A stretch of DNA of 7,371 bases from Candidatus Solincola jinzensis (GCA_015711875.1 JACVJG010000126.1:1-7371), one strand, 5' to 3'. Positions 1-6,092 are shown, counted from the stretch's first letter. A program made the numbers and translations. Notes: generated from the letters alone by a model not told the origin.

Positions 1-570
1 GGTGCGCGAGAGGTTCTCCTCCAGCACGGGATAAGCATTGCGCCGCACCGGCTCCGATTCGCCCGTGAGGGCGGAGTTGTTGGTACGCAGCTCGGCGCTG
101 CTGATCAAGCGCGCGTCGGCCGAGATATGGTCCCCCTCGCGCAGGATCATGAGGTCGCCCGGGACCAGGTTCGCCGCCTCTATCTGCTGTTCCGTGCCGT
201 CGCGGATCACCGTGGCCATGGGGGGCAGCATCTTCTTCAGCGCCTCAGTGGCCTTCTCGGCCTTGTATTCCTGGATGAAGGTGAAGATGGCATTGATGAA
301 GATCACGGCGATGATGGCGTATCCCAGCGCCGCCTGATCGGCGATAAAGGAGAGCACGCCGCCTATCCACAGCAGGATGGCGAAGAAGTGGGTGAAGTGT
401 GAGATGAGCTTTTTCCAGAGGGGCACTCCCCGCACCTTGCGGATCTCGTTGGGGCCGTATTGCTCCAGGCGCCTCGCCGCCTCCTCGCTCGTCAGCCCCT
501 GTGGGGAGGTGTCCAGCGCCTTGTAGACCTCCTCCGCGTTGAGCCGGTATATGTTCTCCACTTCCCGCAT
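1..570 (-). CDS. P2-type cation-transporting ATPase, N-terminal part (cut by window edge)
   Basis: The first 190 residues of a membrane ion pump are present; the rest lies beyond the left edge. Residues 1-50 match the cation-ATPase N-terminal domain (LNAEEVYKALDTS, RLEQYGPNEI). Two hydrophobic helices follow at about 56-74 and 79-100, then the EYKAEKATEALKKMLPP linker into the actuator domain, with PGD at 137-139 and the dephosphorylation loop TGES at 169-172. The phosphorylated Asp, nucleotide-binding domain and later helices are not in the window. The family pumps Ca2+, Mg2+ or Na+/K+ using ATP; the ion cannot be assigned from this part. The ATG at 568-570 is chosen because GGAGGG at 574-579 is well placed and homology begins at once. 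The gene lies downstream of the carrier-protein operon on the same strand, separated by 354 nt with its own possible promoter, so it is probably a separate unit. Confidence 0.93.
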   Translation of the reverse strand, partial: MREVENIYRLNAEEVYKALDTSPQGLTSEEAARRLEQYGPNEIRKVRGVPLWKKLISHFTHFFAILLWIGGVLSFIADQAALGYAIIAVIFINAIFTFIQEYKAEKATEALKKMLPPMATVIRDGTEQQIEAANLVPGDLMILREGDHISADARLISSAELRTNNSALTGESEPVRRNAYPVLEENLSRT

Positions 571-648
571 GGGCCCTCCGGATGCAAACGGAGCGTTGGT
601 AAAAACCGCCCGGGATGGTCAACCTATCCCCACGGCATTAACCACGAG

Positions 649-675
649 ATTATTCCCACCTCCCGCGAGCGTCAA
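649..675 (-). promoter_or_regulatory. possible sigma-70 promoter for the cation ATPase gene
   Basis: On the minus strand TTGACG (670-675) is followed by either AATAAT (649-654, 15-nt spacer) or TAATCT (647-652, 17-nt spacer). The -35 element is good, but each -10 choice has a flaw: a short spacer or a poor hexamer. A transcript would have a leader of roughly 70 nt before the ATG at 570. A perfect hairpin lies directly upstream at 679-702. Confidence 0.4.
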
Positions 676-678
676 GAT

Positions 679-702
679 GCCGCTTTCGGTTCTGAAAGCG
701 GC
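679..702. repeat. perfect 9-bp inverted repeat between two minus-strand genes
   Basis: GCCGCTTTC (679-687) and GAAAGCGGC (694-702) are exact complements around a 6-nt loop. It lies in the 354-nt gap between the COG3581-type gene (ends 925) and the ATPase gene (starts 570), four bases upstream of the proposed -35 box. It could terminate the upstream operon, but neither strand has a U-tract after the stem, so a regulatory dyad is equally possible. Nothing else convincing is seen in 571-924; the open frames there are Arg-rich and lack family features. Confidence 0.6.
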
Positions 703-924
703 AAGTCCGGTTGCTGGCCATCGCCGGGGCGTCTGAGAACGCCACCGGGCTCGGCATTTCTCCCTATGTAGGCTCACCTCGGATCTCGAGGCAAGCGGGG
801 AGATGGGGTGCTTGGGTAAAGGGCGGGCCGAAACCGATGCCGGCGCCAAACGCCTGTCCCGCGCGTGAGGCCTGGCGCGCAAGTAGCCGTGGCAACCACT
901 TTCTCCCTCCGTTCCGCCGCTGCC

Positions 925-2037
925 TCAGAAGGCGGGCTGTGGGGCCAGGCCGGGATCATCAACGCGCGCGCGGCGGCGGAAACGCGCCAGGTCGGCGAAG
1001 GCCTCCAGCCGCGTGGCCACCCCGGCCATGCCGGTCAGCTCGTCGATGACCAGGGAAAGAACGGGTATTCCCAGATCCTGGGAGACCTTGGGAAGGATGC
1101 TCTTGGCGATGGTCTCCGGCATGCAGGTGAAGGGCATGAGTTGCACCACGCCGTCGAAACCCAGGCGGTGGAAGAGCATGGTGTCTCCCACGGAGAAGAT
1201 CCCCTCGCCCCCCACCTTGTGGGACAGGTAGGGCGCGGCCAGGCGCTCGGAGTCATGTTCGTGGTGACCCAGCACCGGCCTCTCCCCGGAAGGCCGGAGC
1301 CAGTCGGTGAGGTAGATGTTGCGCTCCACGTATGCCCCCAGGTCCCCCAGCTGCTCCTCGACGTTGAGGTTGAAATAGGGCTCCAGGACGAGGTAGAACT
1401 CCCCTACGATCCCGATCCTTATCTCCTCCCGCTCCACCCGGGGCACGGAGCGCAGCAGGGCGAACGCCTCCTCCTCCACGCGCGCCAGGCCCTCGTAGGA
1501 GCCCGCCTCCCAGACCATGCGGTAGCAGCGTTTGAGGGCCTGGGTGGTGGCGCCCTGTGCCCGGTCCTGCCAGCGCTGGTGCAGGGCCTGCTGCTCCAGG
1601 CGGTCGATGAGATGCGCCTTATGCAGGGCGAACTTGATGGCGCGGTAGAGCGAGGACCATGGGCGGCCCTGCTTGAGCCGCTTCAGCCTCTTTACGGTGA
1701 GGGGGATGCGGGAGGGCTCGAACTCCAGGGGCACCATCTCGAACTCGTACCCCGCCTCGGCCAGGATGCGACGCTGCGTCTCGGCGTAGTAGCCGAAACG
1801 GCATGGCCCGCGCCCCGCCACCATGATCAGGGTGTCGGCCCCCGCCTCCAGGGCCTCGATGAAGTTCCCCAGGGTGGTCTTGAGGGGAAAGCACGCGAAC
1901 TCGGGCCCGTAACGCGCTCCCAGCTCCAGGGTGCGCTGGGAATTGGGAGGGGGCAGCACGTAGTCCAGCCCCAGCTCCTCGAACACGCTACCCAGCACGA
2001 ACTCCAGGCTCCCCATGTGGGGCCAGGCTATCCTCAT
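925..2037 (-). CDS. COG3581-type (2-hydroxyacyl-CoA dehydratase / activase-related) iron-sulfur protein
   Basis: The protein has 370 residues and resembles the uncharacterised COG3581 family, often labelled CoA protein activase, which is distantly related to the B subunit of 2-hydroxyacyl-CoA dehydratases. Conserved blocks are MRIAWPHMG at the N-terminus, PPPNSQRTLELG (29-40), PEFACFPLK with C49, GRGPCRFGYY with C79, MPFTCMPETIAKS with C305, and DELTGMAGVATRLEAF near the C-terminus. C49, C79 and C305 are the likely ligands of a [4Fe-4S] cluster, by analogy with the dehydratase fold; this is inferred. The ATG at 2035-2037 overlaps the stop of the upstream COG3580-type gene as ATGA, which implies coupled translation. 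A start 16 codons earlier (2085) would add a Gly/Ala-rich tail without homology. The substrate is unknown. No signal peptide or membrane helix is seen, so the protein is cytoplasmic. Confidence 0.85.
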   Translation of the reverse strand: MRIAWPHMGSLEFVLGSVFEELGLDYVLPPPNSQRTLELGARYGPEFACFPLKTTLGNFIEALEAGADTLIMVAGRGPCRFGYYAETQRRILAEAGYEFEMVPLEFEPSRIPLTVKRLKRLKQGRPWSSLYRAIKFALHKAHLIDRLEQQALHQRWQDRAQGATTQALKRCYRMVWEAGSYEGLARVEEEAFALLRSVPRVEREEIRIGIVGEFYLVLEPYFNLNVEEQLGDLGAYVERNIYLTDWLRPSGERPVLGHHEHDSERLAAPYLSHKVGGEGIFSVGDTMLFHRLGFDGVVQLMPFTCMPETIAKSILPKVSQDLGIPVLSLVIDELTGMAGVATRLEAFADLARFRRRARVDDPGLAPQPAF

Positions 2038-3023
2038 ACCGCCACCGCCTCCAGCTCCTCGGACTCGCGCCTCTTGCGCCTCCACAACATGTCCACGAAG
2101 GCCTCGATGCGGGTGAGAAAACCCCCCTCTCCGGTATGCTCGTCCATGACCAGGGTGAGCATGGGCACCCCTCCCATGAGGCGGTTTTCCTGCTCGCAGA
2201 GGACACGCACGATGGAGTCGGGGCCGCAGGGGAAGGAGATCATGAAGATGATGCCGTCCACCAAGCGGTAGCGCGAGCAGGCGAGGATGGCTCCCGCCAC
2301 CTCCTGCTCGTAGCTCCAGTAGATATCCTTCGGCAGCCGCTTCAATTCCCGCTCCCGCAGCTTCTCCGGCACCATGTCGGCGGTCATCACGTCCACCCCC
2401 ATGGACCCCAGCCGCTCCAGCAGGGACATGGTGGTGAAGGTGTCGTAGACGTTGTAATGGTGGCCGATGACCCCGATGCGCAGCTCCCGCCCCTCGCAGA
2501 GCAGGCGGTCCGCCTCCCCTTTGAGCGCGGCCCGGTGGTCCAGACCCAGGGTGAGGCGCTCGAGGTAGAGGCGGTGCTCACGCCAGGCGGTGACCCCGGC
2601 GGAGACGATGCGCCGGGGATCGGAGGTGAAGATGCGCCCCAGGGAATAGACGGCGCGGTAGTTGTGCCACAGCCCGGACTGGAAATCGATGGTAGGAGAG
2701 ATCACCGGCAGCGAGTCCCCCACCGCCGCCCTCGCCATGTCCGGCAGCCCCAGCATCTTGGGGCAGGTATGGGTACGCCTCTTCACGCTCACCAGGCGGG
2801 GCACGAAAAGCGCGTCCACCTTGTCCCTCAAGGCCAGCACATGCCCGTAGAAGACCTTCACCGGGAGACAGCTCTCGTTCTCCGCCTTGCTCACCCCGGA
2901 ATTGAGTATGGAGCGCGTGGTCTCGCCTGACTCCACCACCTCCGCCCCCAGGGCATGCAGGAAGGAGTTCCATAATCTGCCGTAGCGGTAATAGAGAAGC
3001 CCGCCAGGTATTCCGACCCTCAT
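2034..3023 (-). CDS. COG3580/DUF2229-type acyl-CoA dehydratase activase-related protein
   Basis: The frame gives 329 residues from the ATG at 3021-3023. It corresponds to the DUF2229 (COG3580) region that in some bacteria forms part of very large fused proteins with BcrA/BadF/HgdC-type ATPase domains. Here the ATPase domain is absent. Family blocks are MRVGIPGGLLYYRYGRLW (1-18), NESCLPVKVFYGH with C52, VPRLVSVKRRTHTCPKMLGLPD with C87 (split over 74-95), IGHHYNVYD (186-194), SFPCGPDS with C266, and MDEHTGEGGFLTRIEAF near 293-309. The three conserved cysteines suggest an Fe-S cluster. An in-frame TTG at 3093-3095 overlaps the carrier-protein stop (TTGA) and would add 24 Arg-rich residues. I prefer the ATG because homology starts exactly there, although the TTG fits the tight operon packing. 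The stop overlaps the next gene's ATG. The reaction is unknown; a role in electron activation or dehydration is inferred. Confidence 0.87.
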   Translation of the reverse strand: MRVGIPGGLLYYRYGRLWNSFLHALGAEVVESGETTRSILNSGVSKAENESCLPVKVFYGHVLALRDKVDALFVPRLVSVKRRTHTCPKMLGLPDMARAAVGDSLPVISPTIDFQSGLWHNYRAVYSLGRIFTSDPRRIVSAGVTAWREHRLYLERLTLGLDHRAALKGEADRLLCEGRELRIGVIGHHYNVYDTFTTMSLLERLGSMGVDVMTADMVPEKLRERELKRLPKDIYWSYEQEVAGAILACSRYRLVDGIIFMISFPCGPDSIVRVLCEQENRLMGGVPMLTLVMDEHTGEGGFLTRIEAFVDMLWRRKRRESEELEAVAV

Positions 3024-3091
3024 CGGTCTCAACCCGTCATCGCCATCCGCAGACCGCGCCGCCGGGACGCGTTCCCGGAGAGGCCGGCCGT

Positions 3092-3337
3092 TCAAGGAGC
3101 CGCCTTCGCCAGGATGAGTTCCACCGCGTCGCCCACGGTGAGGATCTCCTTGGCCTCCTCGTCGCTCACCTTGAATCCGTACCTCTTCTCCATCTCCAGC
3201 AGCAGTTCCACCAGGTCGAGGGAGTCCGCCTCCAGGTCCTCCTTGAAGCGTGACGACTCCTTGATATCCTCCTCGCGCAGCTCCAGCGCCTCCGCCAGCG
3301 CCGCGCGCACCACCTCGAAGACCTCCGCGCGATCCAT
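3092..3337 (-). CDS. acpP: acyl carrier protein
   Basis: The protein is small and acidic, 81 residues, close to the usual 75-85. The sequence DLEADSLDLVELLLEMEKRYG contains the DSL motif; S39 is the expected attachment site for 4'-phosphopantetheine. Helix I (about 3-18), the loop with F31, helix II from S39 and the VGDAVELIL helix IV are all recognisable. It carries acyl groups as thioesters for fatty-acid or related synthesis in the cytoplasm. The ATG at 3335-3337 is chosen because AGAGGAAAAAG lies just upstream and the family starts here; an earlier start would add a Gly/Lys-rich tail. It is the first gene of an operon with two dehydratase-activase-like genes and no fatty-acid synthase genes beside it. 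It may therefore be a dedicated carrier rather than the housekeeping AcpP; the symbol is by family only. Confidence 0.93.
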   Translation of the reverse strand: MDRAEVFEVVRAALAEALELREEDIKESSRFKEDLEADSLDLVELLLEMEKRYGFKVSDEEAKEILTVGDAVELILAKAAP

Positions 3338-3395
3338 GCTTTTTCCTCTTCCTTTTCCTCCGCTTCCCTCGCCGCGCAATAACGGCCTAAGCGGG

Positions 3396-3424
3396 TTTAT
3401 ACCCGACGCGCGCCGGATTCACAA
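3396..3424 (-). promoter_or_regulatory. sigma-70-type promoter of the carrier-protein operon
   Basis: On the minus strand TTGTGA (3419-3424) is spaced exactly 17 nt from TATAAA (3396-3401). Transcription would start near 3389, giving a leader of about 50 nt before the ATG at 3337. The -10 box is embedded in a small dyad (CGGGT at 3392-3396, ACCCG at 3401-3405), which could be a repressor site. Confidence 0.6.
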
Positions 3425-3812
3425 GCTCTTTCCGACTGTCTTTCCCTTAAAGGACCGCGGCATCTCAGCCGGCAGACTAATACGCTCCGCGCCACGGGTC
3501 CCTCATAAGAGTCCCCTTCCCCGCGCGGGCCGGCGCGGTTCATGCCTGCCACGCAGCGAGAGCGCCGTTCTCCCCGAGGAACCCAGCCTGGATGCGGCGG
3601 CTCGCGCCTGTGAGGGCAGCTCTGCTAATCTCCCTTCGTGAATACAAGCGGTCCGGCCTGGCTTCCTCGGGTTCTCAAGATCATCTCCCGTAAATCCTTT
3701 GACCACGGAGCTAAGATATCCTTCCCCTGGCCTTTGAGCCCGCGCCAAACTCCGGTGACCCGGCCTCCGCAGCGCCGTTTCCCGCGCGCCTAGGCCTACG
3801 TCAGACCCGCCT
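3425..3812. other. 388-nt intergenic stretch without a supported gene
   Basis: This is the interval between the carrier-protein promoter and the end of the sigma-factor operon. The longest frames (for example 3503-3748 on the minus strand) are Arg/Pro-rich, without a good ribosome-binding site or family motif. A 10-bp GC palindrome sits at 3520-3529. I see no clear intrinsic terminator for the sigma operon and no riboswitch consensus that I can recognise. It could hold a long leader or upstream control region. Confidence 0.5.
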
Positions 3813-4127
3813 TCAGGCCCCTATGGGCACCACGCGTCGGCGGTACACCATCTTGCCGATGGCGTAAGCGGCAACGCCCAGGAAGGGCAGGGCGGAACAG
3901 ATGGCGCCACCGATTATCACGCCACGCCGCGAAGCGTGTACCCTGGACTCGTAGCCAGGGGCGAAGAGCTCTCGCGCGCCCATGCTCTCGCACAACTCCT
4001 CGAGCCGGCGGGCGAATTCCGGCCCCGGGTCGACGGGACGCAGGTGCTCCTTGACCATTCTTAGCGTGTCCCGGTAATGCAGCCGTTTTCCCGTGCCGCG
4101 CGCGCGCTTCCCGCCTTCACCGCTCAT
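3813..4127 (-). CDS. small one-pass membrane protein partnered with the ECF sigma factor
   Basis: The protein has 104 residues. A basic N-terminus (1-30) is followed by a segment PVDPGPEFARRLEELC (31-46), of a kind often seen in short proteins encoded next to ECF sigma factors. One hydrophobic helix lies at about 69-91 (GVIIGGAICSALPFLGVAAYAIG), flanked by HASRR and YRRR, and a short tail follows. No HxxxCxxC zinc anti-sigma motif is present. The ATG at 4125-4127 overlaps the sigma-factor stop as ATGA and is preceded by a strong AGGAGGTG (4133-4140), so translation is coupled at high efficiency. The position and membrane anchor suggest an anti-sigma or signal-relay role, but this is inference; it may be only a co-expressed membrane protein. 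Basic residues on both sides of the helix make topology uncertain. Confidence 0.75.
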   Translation of the reverse strand: MSGEGGKRARGTGKRLHYRDTLRMVKEHLRPVDPGPEFARRLEELCESMGARELFAPGYESRVHASRRGVIIGGAICSALPFLGVAAYAIGKMVYRRRVVPIGA

Positions 4128-4717
4128 CGCCCCACCTCCTTCCCGGAAAGGCTGCGGTGCAGACTTATGAGGGAACGGTGGACGAGCACCTTCACCGCTC
4201 CCGCGCTCTTCCCCATGATCTCCCCTATCTCCTTGTGCTTGAGGCCCTCCGCATAGCGCAGGATCAACACCTGCTGGCGCTCCTCTGGCAACCTCCTCAA
4301 CGCGGCCCTCAAGGCCTCGACCTCCTCCTCGCGTTCCAGCTTCTCCTCGGGGGAATGGGAGGGGTCATGCAGGGGCTCCGCTCCTTCCAGGTCGACCATG
4401 CGCCGGCGCTTTCCGTTGCGATGCCAGTTCGCGACCAGGTTGTGGGCTATGCGCAGCAGCCAGGCCGAAAAGGGTATGCCGCGGTCCTGGTAGCGCTCGA
4501 GGTGCACAAGGGCGTGAAGGAACACGCTCTCAGTGATATCCTCGGCGTCTTCCGCGTTTCCCACGCGGTAATATACATAGGTATAAACCCTTTTGAGGTA
4601 TTTTTTGTAAAGGGCCTCGAAGGCCTCTCTTTCCTCCTTGGCCCTGCGCACCAGCTCGGAATCCTCGTGGCGGACCCTTCCCTCCGTCTCTCTTTTCTCC
4701 AACTTCCACCTCGCCAC
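4124..4717 (-). CDS. ECF-type RNA polymerase sigma factor
   Basis: The protein has 197 residues, with the two domains of an extracytoplasmic-function sigma-70 factor. The sigma-2 domain spans about 31-101 (EAFEALYKKYLKRVYTYVYYR at 31-51 in pieces, AEDAEDITESVF as region 2.2, AWLLRIAHNLVANWHR as regions 2.3-2.4). A charged linker runs over about 105-130. The sigma-4 domain spans about 133-190, with LPEERQQVLILRYAEGL and a helix-turn-helix HKEIGEIMGKSAGAVKVLVHR. It directs RNA polymerase to a specific promoter set. The start is a GTG at 4715-4717 with GAGG six bases upstream; a TTG five codons later is an alternative. It is co-transcribed with the membrane protein at 3813-4127. A TATAAT box lies upstream of the gene. 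The stimulus and target genes cannot be told from sequence. Confidence 0.95.
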   Translation of the reverse strand: MARWKLEKRETEGRVRHEDSELVRRAKEEREAFEALYKKYLKRVYTYVYYRVGNAEDAEDITESVFLHALVHLERYQDRGIPFSAWLLRIAHNLVANWHRNGKRRRMVDLEGAEPLHDPSHSPEEKLEREEEVEALRAALRRLPEERQQVLILRYAEGLKHKEIGEIMGKSAGAVKVLVHRSLISLHRSLSGKEVGR

Positions 4718-4759
4718 TGCGCCTCGCTCTTCACGCCGCTGATCCGGCCCTTTCCGCTA

Positions 4760-4765
4760 ATTATA
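4760..4765 (-). promoter_or_regulatory. consensus -10 box upstream of the sigma-factor operon
   Basis: A perfect TATAAT lies on the minus strand about 43 nt upstream of the GTG start at 4717, giving a leader near 36 nt. No convincing -35 hexamer lies 16-18 nt upstream. GGTAACC (4785-4791) is the nearest GC-box-like element, but its spacing is unlike the usual ECF arrangement. The promoter may depend on an activator or on an extended contact. Confidence 0.45.
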
Positions 4766-4831
4766 AACACGATGGCGGGGGCTTGGTTACCCCAGGGGCT
4801 TCTCGCGTCCGCGACAAGGGCTGGTCTCGCG

Positions 4832-4857
4832 GTCCCCTAGCCCGGGTTTTAGGGGAC
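4832..4857. repeat. 8-bp inverted repeat in the divergent intergenic region
   Basis: GTCCCCTA (4832-4839) and TAGGGGAC (4850-4857) are exact complements around a 10-nt loop. It stands between the divergently read sigma-factor operon and the uppS operon, amid other small dyads: TCGCG/CGCGA at 4803-4814, GCCCC/GGGGC at 4882-4895, and the palindrome TGTCGACA at 4922-4929. No T-run follows on either strand, so termination is doubtful. The dyads may be regulator-binding sites. The 4718-5075 gap otherwise holds only the two promoters and a leader. Confidence 0.45.
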
Positions 4858-4960
4858 TCCCTGCCCGCGCGTGGCGCACGGGCCCCCACGGGGGCGGGCG
4901 CGGCGGCTTTGTCCCCAGCCTTGTCGACAGCAAAAAAGCGAACCCGTGATCGCCGTATCC

Positions 4961-4989
4961 TTAACCCACCGCTTGCGGTATGCTAGCAT
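4961..4989 (+). promoter_or_regulatory. sigma-70-type promoter of the small-protein/uppS/recO operon
   Basis: TTAACC (4961-4966) and TAGCAT (4984-4989) are spaced 17 nt apart. Each matches the consensus at four of six positions. A start near 4996 would give a leader of about 80 nt containing two modest hairpins (CCTTCC/GGAAGG at 5001-5021 and CCCGC/GCGGG at 5040-5056) before the ribosome-binding site. Confidence 0.45.
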
Positions 4990-5064
4990 TCAGTAAAGAG
5001 CCTTCCCGGGCAGCAGGAAGGGAACACTACGCAGATGATCCCGCCCGGGTCGCGGGGAAACCTC

Positions 5065-5070
5065 AGGAGG
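5065..5070 (+). promoter_or_regulatory. ribosome-binding site fixing the start of the four-cysteine protein
   Basis: AGGAGG ends 5 nt before the ATG at 5076-5078 and only 2 nt before the ATG at 5073-5075. The spacing favours 5076 over 5073 and over the much earlier in-frame codon at 4980, which would lie on top of the promoter. Confidence 0.7.
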
Positions 5071-5075
5071 TAATG

Positions 5076-5315
5076 ATGGGAAACGTTCCCGGCGCTTATT
5101 GCCCTTTCCGCGTCTCCTCCATCGCGGGAGCGCTATCGCCCTGCAACGACGAGTGCGCACTCTACATCCCCACCTCCAAGATGCCCCCCCAGAAGAGCTG
5201 CGCCGTGTCCATACTGGGCGTTTACGCCCTGCAGAGGATCATCTTCAAGCAGCAGGACGAAAGGGCCGCGAGCCCCGAAGGCGGCGCGCAGGACCAGGAA
5301 AGGACGGAGCTCTGA
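5076..5315 (+). CDS. small four-cysteine protein of unknown function
   Basis: The protein has 79 residues. Cysteines at 9, 23, 27 and 42 (YCPF, PCNDECALY, KSCAV) form a C-x13-C-x3-C-x14-C pattern that looks like a site for zinc or an Fe-S cluster. After the last cysteine comes a short amphipathic stretch, SILGVYALQRIIFKQQ, then a charged, probably disordered tail. The spacing and the CxxxCA element resemble a loose group of short hypothetical proteins with C..C..CA..C cores, but I cannot name a family. There is no signal peptide. A strong ribosome-binding site precedes it, and it ends 32 nt before uppS, so it is very likely co-transcribed with uppS and recO. A regulatory or metal-binding accessory role is possible; no function is assigned. 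Confidence 0.75.
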   Translation: MGNVPGAYCPFRVSSIAGALSPCNDECALYIPTSKMPPQKSCAVSILGVYALQRIIFKQQDERAASPEGGAQDQERTEL

Positions 5316-5347
5316 GCATGATGGCGCGAAGAGGGGAGGCGGTCTGA

Positions 5348-6085
5348 ATGGCGGATGAGACGGTAAGCAAGCCGGATGGGGTATTGCCCAACCACGTCGC
5401 CATCATCATGGACGGCAACGGTCGCTGGGCGGAGCGCCGCAACCTGCCCCGCATCGCCGGACATAAGGCGGGAGAGGAATCCATCACCGACATCGTGCGG
5501 GCGGCTTCGGAATGGGGGCTCGGCGCCCTGACGCTTTTCGCTTTCTCCACCGAGAACTGGAACCGCCCCCCCAACGAGGTCCAGTTTCTCATGAGCTTCA
5601 ACCGCAACCTCCTCAACAAGCGCGTGGAGGAGTTCCACGCGCGCAACATACGCATACGCCACGCGGGGCGGCGCGACCGCATACCCGCCTCCACCCTCAA
5701 GGCCATCGACAACGCCGTCGAGCTCACGCGCGGCAACACCGGCCTGTCCCTGAACATCGCCTTCAATTACGGCGGCAGGGCGGAGATCGTGGACGCCGTG
5801 CGCCGCATATGCGAGGACGCGGCCCGCGGCGACCTCGACGCGGGGGAGCTGGACGAGGAGAGGTTCAGGTCCTACCTCTACAATCCAGATGTTCCGGACC
5901 CCGACCTGCTCATCCGCACCGCCGGGGAGATGCGCATCAGCAATTTTCTCATCTGGGAGCTCGCCTACACGGAGATCTACGTAACCGAGGTGTTGTGGCC
6001 GGACTTCCGGCGGCAACACCTCGCCGAAGCCATCAGGGAATACCAGTCCAGGGAACGCCGCTTCGGGAGCATCAAGGAGGAATAA
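5348..6085 (+). CDS. uppS: isoprenyl transferase (undecaprenyl diphosphate synthase family)
   Basis: The protein has 245 residues, the usual length for cis-prenyltransferases. It condenses isopentenyl diphosphate units onto an allylic diphosphate to make the long-chain carrier lipid for peptidoglycan and other wall polymers, at the cytoplasmic face of the membrane. All family motifs are present: HVAIIMDGNGRWA with catalytic D22, GHKAG (38-42), FAFSTENWNRP (64-74), NYGGRAEI (140-147), and DLLIRTAGEMRISNFLIWE (186-204), with R190, R196 and S198 for substrate phosphate binding and E209 near the end of the motif. RTAGE replaces the more common RTSGE, a mild variant. The start ATG follows a stop in the same frame at 5345-5347 and has GGAGG at 5335-5339. 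The chain length of the product cannot be read from sequence with certainty. The recO start follows 7 nt after the stop. Confidence 0.96.
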   Translation: MADETVSKPDGVLPNHVAIIMDGNGRWAERRNLPRIAGHKAGEESITDIVRAASEWGLGALTLFAFSTENWNRPPNEVQFLMSFNRNLLNKRVEEFHARNIRIRHAGRRDRIPASTLKAIDNAVELTRGNTGLSLNIAFNYGGRAEIVDAVRRICEDAARGDLDAGELDEERFRSYLYNPDVPDPDLLIRTAGEMRISNFLIWELAYTEIYVTEVLWPDFRRQHLAEAIREYQSRERRFGSIKEE

Positions 6086-6092
6086 AGCGCCG

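Noticed and set aside
865..2271. A 468-codon open frame on the plus strand opposite the two dehydratase-activase-like genes
   Set aside because: It is a shadow of high-GC codon bias: composition is His/Gly/Leu/Gln-rich with no family motif, while the minus strand shows strong conserved blocks in the same bases.
3503..3748. An 81-codon minus-strand frame in the gene-free interval
   Set aside because: It is Arg/Gly-rich, has no ribosome-binding site and no recognisable domain; it looks like chance openness.
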